This document shows, one piece after another, positions 27,711 through 35,655 of a stretch of DNA of 61,170 bases (position 1 is its first letter; each line of letters opens with the position of its first letter). Both the position numbers and the translations under genes were made by a program. The notes beneath the pieces are model-generated. The model was not told where the DNA came from. It worked only from the letters and a program-made list of their open reading frames with translations, and ran no database searches. The stretch comes from Paludibacteraceae bacterium (GTDB lineage Bacteria; Bacteroidota; Bacteroidia; Bacteroidales; Paludibacteraceae): NCBI GenBank assembly GCA_017559505.1, contig JAFYSF010000049.1:1-61170 (forward strand), read 5' to 3'.

Positions 27711-27738
27711 AAAAAAGAGACGCAAAATTTTGCGTCTC
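27711..27738 (-). terminator. terminator of the small envelope-protein operon
   Basis: A perfect 22-base palindrome at 27717-27738 (GAGACGCAAAA with its inverse), preceded on the plus strand by six A, giving a U run for minus-strand transcripts. Confidence 0.85.
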
Positions 27739-27740
27739 CT

Positions 27741-28022
27741 CTATCTTATATTTTGATAAATAAAATTGAACAATAAAAGTATTAAGATAAACAACCAAAT
27801 GTGCTTTATATAAACAAATCGCCTTCTTTTACAACTAAAGTAATGTAATACTGTAATTAGTATTGCAATAAATAAAGGTATCAGTGGAGGGAACATCAAA
27901 AAACTTTGCCATATTTTACCATCTAACAAATAGAGTAAAGAGCGTTGAAATCCACACATCGGACATGATATGCCAAAAAATTGTTTATAAGCACAAGGTA
28001 ACAAATACTGCTCAAATTGCAT
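27741..28022 (-). CDS. DUF2752 family membrane protein
   Basis: 93 residues with the DUF2752 signature CPMCGFQRS (the family has CPxCGxTR) and two hydrophobic segments (about 43-61 and 73-90). Function unknown; homologues are small inner-membrane proteins in many Bacteroidota. It follows the next gene on the minus strand after 6 bases, so the two are probably co-transcribed. Confidence 0.85.
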   Translation of the reverse strand: MQFEQYLLPCAYKQFFGISCPMCGFQRSLLYLLDGKIWQSFLMFPPLIPLFIAILITVLHYFSCKRRRFVYIKHIWLFILILLLFNFIYQNIR

Positions 28023-28028
28023 ATCTAA

Positions 28029-28349
28029 TTACATAAAGTTTTCAAGAAATTCAAGGTAAGCAAAACCTGCCGATCCTAGAATAGCTACAGCAACAATGTA
28101 ATAAACAAGATATATTGCACCAAAAACAATACCGATTATTGACATTATTTTACCTGCACTAAGCATACCTGCACCTGTGTACATTGTTGGATTGGCACGA
28201 TAAACAGTTAAACCTTTATTTGCAAGCACTACACCAATAATACCACAAATAAAACCTACGAAAAAGCATCCAAAAAGTAAAGAACAGATGCCAAGTACCA
28301 ATGCAGCTACTGCATTAGGAGCTGTTTTTTGTTGAATTTGTTCTGACAT
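28029..28349 (-). CDS. DUF4190-like small membrane protein
   Basis: 106 residues with two long hydrophobic segments (about 15-45 and 66-95). The pattern NAVAALVLGICSLLFGCF, then GIIGVVLANKGL, then AGKIMSIIGIVFG matches the DUF4190/CCC-motif family of small two-helix proteins. Function unknown. Confidence 0.8.
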   Translation of the reverse strand: MSEQIQQKTAPNAVAALVLGICSLLFGCFFVGFICGIIGVVLANKGLTVYRANPTMYTGAGMLSAGKIMSIIGIVFGAIYLVYYIVAVAILGSAGFAYLEFLENFM

Positions 28350-28392
28350 AAATTTAAATTTTTAAAGATTATAAAATAAAAATAGTTGTTTA

Positions 28393-29082
28393 TTACCAAT
28401 CTAAATCTTCAAGAGCCTCAATAGCATCAAGAGTTTTTTCGTAATTATCAAGAGCCTTTTCATAAGCGTCTACTGCTTTATCAAAATCATCGCTATCATA
28501 AGAGGAAGATGATGATTTTTTAGAAGATGAACTTGAAGATGATTTTGCTTTATAAACTTTACTTAATTCCATTTGTGAAATAGAAATATTAGCTACTTTA
28601 TCATAAATTTTTTTCATATTTTTATATGATTTATCACCTAATGAAGACCATCTATCTTTTACTAACAAATCTTCAGTAGTGTAATCATTAGCTACTAAAA
28701 CACTTTCTATAACAGAATATTCAGGAGATAAATCATGGTCTAATTCACTACCATTTGCATCCAAATATTTAACAGTAAAGTTACCCATTTCAGCTTTGTA
28801 TTCAAAATCATCACCTTTCAATACTTTCTTAGGAATTTCATTCCAAATATCTGTATTTGTAATAGGCAAAATTACACGAACATCCCATTTATTATTATCT
28901 TCATCAACACAAACTAACATAATTTTAACAGAATCAGATTCAATCTCTAGCATATCTTTATGCATACCAGACATTTTAATGTTTTCAGTTGGAAGCATTT
29001 TAAATTCTTCTTGTTTACTACCACAAGAGACAAACACAAGCATAGCACACAAAGCCACTGCTAAAAATTTAATTTTTTTCAT
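28393..29082 (-). CDS. lipoprotein with serine-rich linker, unknown function
   Basis: 229 residues. The signal peptide ends in VFVSC (lipobox, Cys about 20). The middle (30-165) is a predicted globular domain I do not recognise. A Ser/Lys tract (about 180-196, runs of six or more Ser) links it to an acidic amphipathic helix rich in Ala, Tyr and Asp (about 200-229). This may be a three-gene envelope operon with the two downstream membrane proteins. A -7 element (TAacTTTG on the minus strand) lies at 29178-29185. Confidence 0.75.
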   Translation of the reverse strand: MKKIKFLAVALCAMLVFVSCGSKQEEFKMLPTENIKMSGMHKDMLEIESDSVKIMLVCVDEDNNKWDVRVILPITNTDIWNEIPKKVLKGDDFEYKAEMGNFTVKYLDANGSELDHDLSPEYSVIESVLVANDYTTEDLLVKDRWSSLGDKSYKNMKKIYDKVANISISQMELSKVYKAKSSSSSSSKKSSSSSYDSDDFDKAVDAYEKALDNYEKTLDAIEALEDLDW

Positions 29083-29177
29083 AATTTAATTTGTTTTACG
29101 TCTTTCCTTCAAAGACATTAATAATGTGATTATAAATATAGTTAATAACATATTAAAATTATTATGTAGTTGCACTG

Positions 29178-29185
29178 CAAAGTTA
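29178..29185 (-). promoter_or_regulatory. -7 element for the lipoprotein operon
   Basis: TAacTTTG on the minus strand about 95 bases ahead of the lipoprotein start. Confidence 0.55.
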
Positions 29186-29212
29186 AATAGTTTAATTAAA
29201 TTTAAGAAATTA

Positions 29213-29258
29213 AAAGCGTCAAAATAATTTACTATTTCGTAAATTATTTTGACGCTTT
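29213..29258 (-). terminator. very strong hairpin at the end of the HTH gene
   Basis: A 20-bp perfect stem (29213-29232 with 29239-29258) and a 6-base loop. The stem overlaps the stop codon of the HTH gene. A/T-rich ends on both sides allow termination in both directions. Confidence 0.85.
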
Positions 29259-29466
29259 ATTGCCTATTTAATTCTTTTGAAAGTATTTCAAAAAAGTCTT
29301 TATTTAGAGCTTTGGATATTAGAAGCAATAAATCAGTATCTATACTTTTTCTTTCAAAAATATTGTAAACATTTGGTCTTTCGCAATTTATTTTACGAGC
29401 AAGCCATGAGGGTGTACGTTCTTGAAGTTCAAGTTCCTGCTTAATTAGTTGTCCTATATGTATCAT
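29257..29466 (-). CDS. XRE-type HTH protein
   Basis: 69 residues from the ATG at 29464-29466. The sequence (IGQLIKQELELQERTPSWLARK, then NCERPNVYNIFERKSIDTDLLLLISKALNKDFF) matches a conserved small Bacteroidota HTH family. An upstream in-frame extension would run backwards through the terminator of the neighbouring RNA and is rejected. Seven U-encoding bases of that terminator directly precede the start codon, so there is no room for a separate leader. The gene is expressed by read-through of the RNA terminator, or from an unseen start. Its target is unknown. Confidence 0.8.
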   Translation of the reverse strand: MIHIGQLIKQELELQERTPSWLARKINCERPNVYNIFERKSIDTDLLLLISKALNKDFFEILSKELNRQ

Positions 29467-29775
29467 AAAAAAACGTGGAATCCGACTGTTGTCGTTCCAC
29501 GTCATGAGGCTGTCGCATTGCCTTTCCGATAAAACGACAACGCGAAGCCCACGCTGATATATTATTATACCCAAAACGGAGATACAACATACATTGCACC
29601 TCTATAAGGTATTGATATAATACACCCGTAGGACATCTAACGTTGCTATGCTCTTATCGGATAGAAACTTGCGACATTTCATGACGTCAGAACAAAGCGT
29701 CGATAAACGCCTATAAATAATATGTCTGCCAATCCCACCCCTCACATAGAGCAGACTGCCCCAGCGTGGAATTAG
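29467..29775 (-). ncRNA. structured RNA of unknown class, about 309 nt
   Basis: On the minus strand a consensus promoter is followed by a non-coding stretch that ends in an intrinsic terminator. An 8-bp helix CCACGCTG (29762-29769) with CAGCGTGG (29549-29556) closes a multibranched domain of about 200 nt. Inside are GTCTGC with GCAGAC (29752-29757 and 29724-29729) and a GGCGT/ACGCT hairpin near 29694-29711. I find no RNase P, tmRNA, SRP or riboswitch signature. It is more G+C-rich than its surroundings, as expected of a folded RNA. Confidence 0.75.
29473..29502 (-). terminator. intrinsic terminator of the structured RNA
   Basis: ACGTGGAA/TTCCACGT stem (29473-29480 with 29495-29502), 14-base loop, then seven U. 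The HTH start codon follows immediately. Confidence 0.88.
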
Positions 29776-29780
29776 CACTG

Positions 29781-29811
29781 CAAAGATAAGGATTATTTTT
29801 GATTATGCAAA
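29781..29811 (-). promoter_or_regulatory. promoter of the structured RNA
   Basis: On the minus strand TTTG (29808-29811), a 19-base spacer and TAtcTTTG (29781-29788), a full match to the Bacteroidota consensus. Start point about 29775. Confidence 0.85.
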
Positions 29812-29825
29812 ATTTTTGACATAAA

Positions 29826-29855
29826 AAAACTGACTATCTAATGATAGCCAGTTTT
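29826..29855. terminator. bidirectional terminator after the DUF3990 module
   Basis: AAAACTGaCTATC (29826-29838) pairs with GATAGcCAGTTTT (29843-29855), one mismatch, with A/T runs on both sides. Confidence 0.85.
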
Positions 29856-29862
29856 GGAATTA

Positions 29863-30084
29863 TTATAATATTTCGTCTTGTAATTCTTCGTATAATGCAA
29901 CAGGACCTAAATGCCACTTTTTAGTGCTTTCGTCTTGTAATTTTTTATATAAATTTGATTTATAGATTTGTTTTATTGCTTCAAGAATAGAAATTTTCTT
30001 ATCTTCAGCAAGCATTGTTGCTAGCCAACTAACCTTTGATGGCAACAATAAATATAAATTATCTTGGGTGACTTCTTGTATCAT
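29863..30084 (-). CDS. small partner protein of the DUF3990 module
   Basis: 73 residues, helical, with the segment SILEAIKQIYKSNLYKKLQDESTKKWHLGPVALYEEL in the middle and end. Small proteins of this pattern commonly accompany DUF3990 genes. Its start overlaps the DUF3990 stop by 4 bases, so translation is coupled. A role as antitoxin or specificity partner is inference from gene order. Confidence 0.75.
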   Translation of the reverse strand: MIQEVTQDNLYLLLPSKVSWLATMLAEDKKISILEAIKQIYKSNLYKKLQDESTKKWHLGPVALYEELQDEIL

Positions 30085-30566
30085 AATTTTATCTCTTTTG
30101 CTTCAACAAAAGTAATTGTTTGCAATGATGTTTCAGTATGAAATAGATATTGATCTATCAGCTTATATGTTTTCAAATCTGATATAAGAGTTTTTATATC
30201 AATCAAACCGCCCTCATAAAGAGCAAATGCAGCATATACTCTATCATTAGCTACTGGACCATAAACTATATCATAATCATGCAAAAAATCTTTTCGAGTA
30301 CGATTCTGCATCACAAAATTAACCCATTCCTCATTAGGTTGAGCAAACGATAAAATATTCAATTCAGAAGCTAACTCTTTATTAAATTCATATACATTGA
30401 CATAACCAACATGTACTTCATGCTCACTCATCTTACGTCTAACCCACGCCTCTGCTTGCTCATATGATGTAGTTGTATAAAATCCACTACCATAATCCAA
30501 AGTTCTATTTGCTTTGCGTATCTCTGGTTGCTCAACTTTTTCTATACTGCCATGATATATTTTCAT
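30081..30566 (-). CDS. DUF3990 protein, ADP-ribosyltransferase-like, candidate toxin
   Basis: 161 residues. The N-terminal KIYHGS (His5 region), the GSGFYTTTSYEQA block (Tyr30) and a later YGPVANDRVYAAF segment (about 102-114) correspond to DUF3990. I recall this family as related to the ADP-ribosyltransferase fold with an H-Y-[EDQ] arrangement. It lies between two very small genes with 4-base overlaps on both sides, typical of a toxin-antitoxin cassette. The modified target is unknown, and the toxin role is inferred rather than visible. Confidence 0.8.
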   Translation of the reverse strand: MKIYHGSIEKVEQPEIRKANRTLDYGSGFYTTTSYEQAEAWVRRKMSEHEVHVGYVNVYEFNKELASELNILSFAQPNEEWVNFVMQNRTRKDFLHDYDIVYGPVANDRVYAAFALYEGGLIDIKTLISDLKTYKLIDQYLFHTETSLQTITFVEAKEIKL

Positions 30567-30787
30567 AATTGTTCTTTTTTACGTAGTTCTATAAACTCAT
30601 CAATCTCTTCTATAATCCAATGCTGATTTTGAGTATGCAATATTTCAAAATGCTCATTCAAATAATCAAGCACACCAAACTCAGAAAATAAAGCCATCAC
30701 ACATTCAACATCTAGATGTTTAACATGCTTATATTGCTCTACACAAAAAGAGATAAAATATGTTATATCCTGATTTTTCTTGTTCAT
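30563..30787 (-). CDS. DUF3791 family small protein
   Basis: 74 residues from the second in-frame ATG (30785-30787); a start at 30796 would add three residues. The pattern FISFCVEQYKHVKHLDVECVMALFSEFGVLDYLNEHFEILHTQ followed by IIEEIDEFI matches DUF3791. It is the first gene of the three-gene DUF3990 cassette, the usual antitoxin position. This role is inference. Confidence 0.8.
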   Translation of the reverse strand: MNKKNQDITYFISFCVEQYKHVKHLDVECVMALFSEFGVLDYLNEHFEILHTQNQHWIIEEIDEFIELRKKEQL

Positions 30788-30928
30788 AATCAACATTATT
30801 ACATCGCAAAATTACTGATTATATTTGAATTACACAAACATTTTCAATAGTTTTTGTTTCTGTTTTTGTTTCTAAACCAAACATCACATAAAAAAGTTCT
30901 TCCAAAAAAGATTCTGAAAAAGCTGTTT

Positions 30929-31657
30929 TTATCTTTTGAGCCATGAGACTTTGCGGTCCCATTTGGGTTTGGCGAGTTCGATGGCGGCATAGTCGGAAAA
31001 GAAACTGTGCAAAAGCGACTTGAAGCGTGGTCCATGATTCATTTCGCGAGTGTGGCAGAGCTCGTGGACTATGACATAATCAATCAAACGCTCGGGTAAA
31101 AGCATGAGATAACAACTGAGTTTGATATCCTTAGCCGATGAACAACATCCCCAACGTGATTTGGCTGTGTCTATTTTCAAAGATTTATAAGGTAATTGAC
31201 ACTGATTTGACCAATACTCCATCTTTTCGGGCAATACTCGTTCAGCCTCTTGTCGCAAAAATTTTAGCACTATTCGCTGAATGGCTTTTTGGGCTATGTC
31301 ATCTTCGATATTAACACCGACGGGCATAAATATTTGCAATACTCCACCCTCAAGATGAGCTGAATAGATGCGCAAACGGGGATTGGTTTGATAAGCTATA
31401 TTGATAGTAAAAGTAAGTGTTTCAATTGGTTCGCCGAGTTTAAAACGACCGTCACCACTGCGAGCAACTACCTTGCCACGCAATTGCAATATTTTTTCAA
31501 TAGTATCTTGAGAGAGAGGGAAAACGCTATCTTCGAATCCAGGCGGAACTGTGATAATCACAAGGTTTTGTGTTACCTTAATAATCTGGCGACGCACATT
31601 GGAACGGGTGCGAAGTTGCACTAGTCCAAGCTCAGGATGATTAATTGATATGCTCAT
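30929..31657 (-). CDS. YgjP/DUF45-type metallopeptidase-like protein
   Basis: 242 residues. The C-terminal domain has the zincin motif His198-Glu-Leu-Cys-His202 with a third His208 (NHGPRF), and the upstream family marker TAKSRWGCC (SRWGSC in most members). This is the DUF45/SprT-like group, often encoded beside type I restriction genes but also alone, as here. Substrate unknown. The N-terminal part is a beta-rich domain with RRQIIKVTQNLVIITVPPGF. Confidence 0.88.
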   Translation of the reverse strand: MSISINHPELGLVQLRTRSNVRRQIIKVTQNLVIITVPPGFEDSVFPLSQDTIEKILQLRGKVVARSGDGRFKLGEPIETLTFTINIAYQTNPRLRIYSAHLEGGVLQIFMPVGVNIEDDIAQKAIQRIVLKFLRQEAERVLPEKMEYWSNQCQLPYKSLKIDTAKSRWGCCSSAKDIKLSCYLMLLPERLIDYVIVHELCHTREMNHGPRFKSLLHSFFSDYAAIELAKPKWDRKVSWLKR

Positions 31658-31667
31658 TTTATTTTTT

Positions 31668-31800
31668 CTCCCACAGATTACACAGATTTTAAAGATTTTT
31701 CTTTACCTTAATTTTAGATTCGCTATTTGACTTCGTCAAAAACGCTCTATGGATTTACACAGATTTTTTTAAGCTATGCTTATTTAATTTTTCTCCCAAC
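31668..31800. repeat. dispersed CCCACAGATTACACAGATTTT repeat
   Basis: TCTCCCACAGATTACACAGATTTT (31668-31691) recurs at 43572-43595, and a second partial copy TTACACAGATTTTTT lies at 31753-31767. They flank GATTCGCTATTTGACTTCGTC, related to the stem at 43596-43625. No gene is supported in this spacer. Confidence 0.6.
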
Positions 31801-31812
31801 AAACTATATCAT

Positions 31813-33132
31813 TTAAACTGTGAATATTTTCACTCTTTGAGTTTTATCGGTAACTGCATAACGGGCATCGACACGATGACCTACGACCCAAACTATATCA
31901 TCGCCAGATGTAAGCAACCAAAGTTGCTCTTTTTCGATAGTAGAGAATTTCTTATCTACAAAAAAATCGCTTAACTTTTTGCGGCCTTTCATTCCGAAAG
32001 GAATAAACCAATCGCCTTGTTGCCAACGACGCAAAATCAGCGGATATTGCAATTTATCGGCATCGAAACAAGCTACATTAGCGGATTTAATAAGTTCGAA
32101 ATCGGCAATATCTACTTCTTTTATTTCTAAATGAATTGGAGAGTCAAGCGAAGTTTCTTCTTGTCCAATTAAAACACAATGTATTGCATCTTTGCTTTGG
32201 ATAAGTTCAAGTTCAATTGCCTCTCTTTCAAGCACAATGCGATGAGTTGGAGAAAAGAACTGCTTGCCTGAAAGATTATCAAAAAGGCTATGATACAATT
32301 GCATTATCACATCAGACGAAAAGCCATGAGGAGTTAGCCAAATAAATAACAAAGTATCAATGCCTTGACATTGTTTCAATGCTTTCAAGTCAAATATAAT
32401 ACACTCATTCTCAATCTTAACTACTTTTTTATACGCCTCGGCAGCATAAGCTTCTACAATACTTTGAGCAGATGCTATAAATCGCATATTATTAGCCATA
32501 GTATTGAGAAATGAAGGGTTTATCTCTTCAAACTGAGGGATGAGATTATGACGTATTTTATTGCGAGTATAGATTGTTTCTAAATTGGTTGCATCAATTC
32601 TGTATTGCAAATTATACTCTGCAATATACTCCATTATCTGCTTACGCGAAACCTTCAATAACGGACGTACAATCTTGCCTCGCAACTGAGCCATACCCGA
32701 TAAGCCTTGTAGACCAGAACCACGAGTGAGATTAAGAAAGAAAGTCTCGACCGTATCGTCGGCATTATGAGCAACAGCTGTGAGGTCGCAATTATGCTCA
32801 GCTGCCATTTGCTCAAACCACTCGTAACGCAAATCGCGAGCAGCCATTTCGATAGAAATTTTACGCTCCACGGCAACCTTTTCGGTATCAAAATCTATCA
32901 GACAATAAGGAACTTGATATTTGGCAGCGAGAGATTTCACAAATTCGGCATCTTCATTGGAAGCTTCGCCACGAAGATGGAAATTGCAGTGCGCTATAAC
33001 AACAAAAAATCCTTCTCGATGCAATGCGTCAAGCAATACCACCGAGTCAGGACCTCCACTCACCGCTACAAGTAAGCGTTTAGCTCCTTGCAACGATGCA
33101 CATTGTTGTATTTGTCGTCTAATAAATTTCAT
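31813..33132 (-). CDS. tilS: tRNA(Ile)-lysidine synthase
   Basis: 439 residues. It modifies C34 of the tRNA-Ile CAU anticodon with lysine, using ATP, so that it reads AUA. The N-type ATP pyrophosphatase P-loop SGGPDS is at 25-30, followed by VIAHCNFHLRGEAS, HNADDTVETFFLNLTRGSGLQGL and the TilS-typical RPLL and DATN blocks. The C-terminal tRNA-binding domain is present (LRRWQQGDWFIPFGMKGRKKLSDFFVDKK). Essential in most bacteria. Confidence 0.96.
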   Translation of the reverse strand: MKFIRRQIQQCASLQGAKRLLVAVSGGPDSVVLLDALHREGFFVVIAHCNFHLRGEASNEDAEFVKSLAAKYQVPYCLIDFDTEKVAVERKISIEMAARDLRYEWFEQMAAEHNCDLTAVAHNADDTVETFFLNLTRGSGLQGLSGMAQLRGKIVRPLLKVSRKQIMEYIAEYNLQYRIDATNLETIYTRNKIRHNLIPQFEEINPSFLNTMANNMRFIASAQSIVEAYAAEAYKKVVKIENECIIFDLKALKQCQGIDTLLFIWLTPHGFSSDVIMQLYHSLFDNLSGKQFFSPTHRIVLEREAIELELIQSKDAIHCVLIGQEETSLDSPIHLEIKEVDIADFELIKSANVACFDADKLQYPLILRRWQQGDWFIPFGMKGRKKLSDFFVDKKFSTIEKEQLWLLTSGDDIVWVVGHRVDARYAVTDKTQRVKIFTV

Positions 33133-33225
33133 ATAAATGATTAATTAATAGTGATTAGTTATTAACGAATAAAAAAGAATGACCATTTTTCACTACTAAC
33201 TACTCACTACTAACTATTCACTAAA

Positions 33226-33543
33226 TTAGGCTTCGCCACCGCCAAACATTGGAGGAATATAAGTGCCACCATTGTTTGAGCCATTGTCAGTTTTGATTTT
33301 ACCAAATTGATTTTCGTATCTTGACACATTGTCTTGCAAAGCAAACAAAAGGCGTTTTGCATGCTCAGGAGTGAGAATAATACGAGATTTTACGTTTGCT
33401 TTAGGTGCACCTGGCATGATGCGTACAAAGTCAAGAACAAATTCGCTTGACGAATGAGAAATAATCGCCAAATTAGAATAGATACCTTCAGCTACCTCTG
33501 GAGTAAGCTCTATTTTTAATTGATTTTTATCTTTATTTTCCAT
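33226..33543 (-). CDS. DUF3467 family protein
   Basis: 105 residues from MENKDKNQ at 33541-33543. Conserved family blocks are LTPEVAEGIYSNLAIISHSSSEFVLDFVRIMPG and SRIILTPEHAKRLLFALQDNV. Widespread in Bacteroidota, function unknown. An in-frame extension to 33702 is only translation of a dispersed repeat and is rejected. The C-terminus is Gly/Asn-rich. Confidence 0.88.
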   Translation of the reverse strand: MENKDKNQLKIELTPEVAEGIYSNLAIISHSSSEFVLDFVRIMPGAPKANVKSRIILTPEHAKRLLFALQDNVSRYENQFGKIKTDNGSNNGGTYIPPMFGGGEA

Positions 33544-33549
33544 TTTATT

Positions 33550-33705
33550 TATTTTTTGTCGGACAGAATGACATAAGAACATATTTTTTTCTTTATACAT
33601 ACTCCTTGCTACGTCTGCGACGTATCTTGGCAGAAAAATGACAGACCATCCAGATTTATTGTTTAGACATGAAAACAAGATAACAAGAGATTCTTGTCTC
33701 ATATG
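33550..33705 (-). repeat. dispersed repeat, family B
   Basis: GACAGAATGACATAAGAACATA, then a CTACGTCTGCGACGTAtcTTGGC hairpin-like block, then AAAATGACAGACC and an ACAAGA segment. The same order occurs at 35517-35640 and 55893-55990. Confidence 0.7.
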
Positions 33706-33707
33706 TT

Positions 33708-34130
33708 TTATTCAAAGTTTTCGAAATCGAAGTCGTCTTCGTCGAGGAAATAGGGTGTATCGTCGAGGAAGTCGTCGAGGTCGCGACGGTCTTTTTTGGT
33801 TGGACGACCAAGACCTTTTGCACGGTTATTTGCCTTATCGAGTTTAAGCATTTCCCAAAGTTCGAGTTGATCGGGCGTAGTGACTTGTTGCATATATTCA
33901 GGTACAAGTTTTGCGCCAAGACGATTTTGCGAAAGAGCTAATACCTTGAAAGAGAAGATGACAGGCTGACGGCGCACTTGTATGACATCCCCAACCTTAA
34001 TCATTCGAGATGGCTTGAGTGGCACACCAGCAATCATAATATGCCCTTTTTTACACGCCTCAGCAGCTATCGAACGCGTTTTGAACAAACGCATAGCCCA
34101 CAACCATTTATCTATACGAACTTCACTCAT
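33708..34130 (-). CDS. S4-domain RNA-binding protein (Hsp15-like)
   Basis: 140 residues from the ATG at 34128-34130 (MSEVRIDKWLWAMR). An S4 domain spans about 1-65 (RLFKTRSIAAEACKKGHIMIAG, then KPSRMIKVGDVI), followed by KAKGLGRPTKKDRRDLD-like basic residues and a very acidic Asp/Phe/Glu tail. E. coli Hsp15 of this family binds stalled 50S subunits carrying nascent chains. Its place in a run with pth and rplY supports a ribosome-related role. Confidence 0.9.
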   Translation of the reverse strand: MSEVRIDKWLWAMRLFKTRSIAAEACKKGHIMIAGVPLKPSRMIKVGDVIQVRRQPVIFSFKVLALSQNRLGAKLVPEYMQQVTTPDQLELWEMLKLDKANNRAKGLGRPTKKDRRDLDDFLDDTPYFLDEDDFDFENFE

Positions 34131-34207
34131 ATTCAAGCGTCTACAGTCTAAAGTCAACTGTCTACAGTCTTTTTACGGTCTATCGACCGTTGTCTGTTGA
34201 CTATAAT
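34131..34207. repeat. tandem-like CTACAGTCTAAAGTC repeat and hairpin
   Basis: GTCTACAGTCTAAAGTCAACTGTCTACAGTC is followed by ACGGTC-TATC-GACCGT. It recalls CTGTAGACTGTCGACT at 51826-51841. No gene. Confidence 0.5.
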
Positions 34208-34771
34208 TCATTTATTATTATATTGGTTCATTGTGATGTTGAGACCGGCAAGGCAGAAACTTTTGATTATATCGCAAGCTACGGCGATACGTTTACCTTT
34301 TTCGGCTTCTTGTTCTGGAGAGAATCGGCCAAGCACATAATCGACTTGTCCGCCCGGATGAAAATCATTGCCAATACCAAAACGAAGACGAGCATAATTT
34401 TGAGTACCAACAAGTTCTTGTATGTTTTTCAATCCATTATGTCCTGCATCACTACCCTTGCCTTTCAAGCGCAAAGAGCCAAAAGGAAGAGCCAAATCAT
34501 CGACAATTACAAGCACTTGCTCCAAAGGGATGTTTTCTTGTTGCATCCAATAGCGTACGGCATTGCCCGAAAGGTTCATATATGTCGATGGTTTAAGTAG
34601 GATAAGTTGGTGACCTTTGACTTTTGCAGTAGCGACAGCCCCATAACGCTTATCCTCAAAAACAACATTGGACGCTTCAGCAAAAGCGTCCAATGTGTCG
34701 AATCCTATATTATGACGAGTATGAGCATATTCGCTACCGATATTGCCTAACCCGACAATCAAATATTTCAT
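34208..34771 (-). CDS. pth: peptidyl-tRNA hydrolase
   Basis: 187 residues, full length. It releases peptides from peptidyl-tRNA that has dropped off ribosomes. Catalytic features are [16 protein letters not shown] with His20 and Asn10, [12 protein letters not shown] with its Asn, and [11 protein letters not shown] with the acidic partner Asp. It ends 6 bases from rplY, the usual Bacteroidota pairing. Confidence 0.97.
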   Translation of the reverse strand: MKYLIVGLGNIGSEYAHTRHNIGFDTLDAFAEASNVVFEDKRYGAVATAKVKGHQLILLKPSTYMNLSGNAVRYWMQQENIPLEQVLVIVDDLALPFGSLRLKGKGSDAGHNGLKNIQELVGTQNYARLRFGIGNDFHPGGQVDYVLGRFSPEQEAEKGKRIAVACDIIKSFCLAGLNITMNQYNNK

Positions 34772-34777
34772 AGATTA

Positions 34778-35353
34778 TTATTTACCGCTTTTAGCTTGAG
34801 CACCACGAGCAGCACGAGTCAATTTAACAGCACATACTACTGCGTTAGAAGCGTTAAGGATTTCAAGGTTTTCGAATTCGAGAGCGCGTACTTGGATAGT
34901 TTTACCAAGTTCGAGAGCCTCAACGTTGATAGTAAGGATTTCTGGGATGTGAGTGTAAAGAGCTTTAACGCGAAGTTTACGCATTTCGAGAGCCAATTTA
35001 CCACCGGCACGTACACCAGCTGCAAGACCTTCGAGTTTAACAGGAACTTCCATAACAACTGGTTTTTCTTCAGTTACTTGATAGAAGTCGATGTGAAGAA
35101 CTTGGTCTGATACTGGGTGGAATTGGATTTCACGCATAACAGCTTTTACTTCTTTACCTTCGATGTTAAGAGCTACTACGTAAATTTCTGGAGTGTAGAT
35201 CAATTTACGAAGATCTGCCATAGTAGATGAGAAGTGAATGTTTTCACCTAAACCATAAAGTTCGCAAGGGATGCTACCGTTTGCACGAATTGCTTTTGTT
35301 GCTTTTTTGCCAAGGTCAGTACGAAGTGTACCTTTCAATTCAAATGTTTTCAT
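34778..35353 (-). CDS. rplY: ribosomal protein L25/Ctc (long form)
   Basis: 191 residues, the two-domain (TL5/Ctc) form: an N-terminal 5S rRNA-binding L25 domain (FELKGTLRTDLGKKATKAIRANG) and a C-terminal beta domain (about 95-180). It binds 5S rRNA in the large subunit. First gene of an operon with pth and probably the S4 gene. A full promoter lies about 100 bases upstream. Confidence 0.96.
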   Translation of the reverse strand: MKTFELKGTLRTDLGKKATKAIRANGSIPCELYGLGENIHFSSTMADLRKLIYTPEIYVVALNIEGKEVKAVMREIQFHPVSDQVLHIDFYQVTEEKPVVMEVPVKLEGLAAGVRAGGKLALEMRKLRVKALYTHIPEILTINVEALELGKTIQVRALEFENLEILNASNAVVCAVKLTRAARGAQAKSGK

Positions 35354-35450
35354 TCTGTTTGTTTTTGTTTTAAAAATGTGTTACTCAAAATTTTAGCTGC
35401 TTCACAGGGCTGAAATTTCCCATCACACGACTATGCGTGAAAAGCGGATG

Positions 35451-35481
35451 CAAAGTTACAATATTTTTTTGATTCTGCAAA
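35451..35481 (-). promoter_or_regulatory. promoter of rplY-pth
   Basis: On the minus strand TTTG (35478-35481), 19-base spacer, TAacTTTG (35451-35458). Confidence 0.8.
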
Positions 35482-35512
35482 ATATTTATTAGGTTATTTT
35501 TATGGTTATTCT

Positions 35513-35650
35513 TTTAGACAGAATGACATAAAGACAAATTCTTCTTGTCTTACATATGCCTCGCTACGTCTGCGACGTATCTTGGCGGCAAAATGACAGA
35601 CCTGCCGGGTTTATTATTTTAGACATGAAGACATGAGAACAGGATTTTTT
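35513..35650 (-). repeat. dispersed repeat, family B
   Basis: TTTAGACAGAATGACATAAAGACA, then CTCGCTACGTCTGCGACGTATCTTGGC, then AAAATGACAGACCTGCCGGG and ATGAAGACATGAGAACAGG. It is the best-preserved copy. Confidence 0.7.
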
Positions 35651-35655
35651 CGTTA

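Noticed and set aside
33544..33702. N-terminal extension of the DUF3467 gene
   Set aside because: The extension translates a dispersed family B repeat. Family similarity begins at the ATG at 33543.
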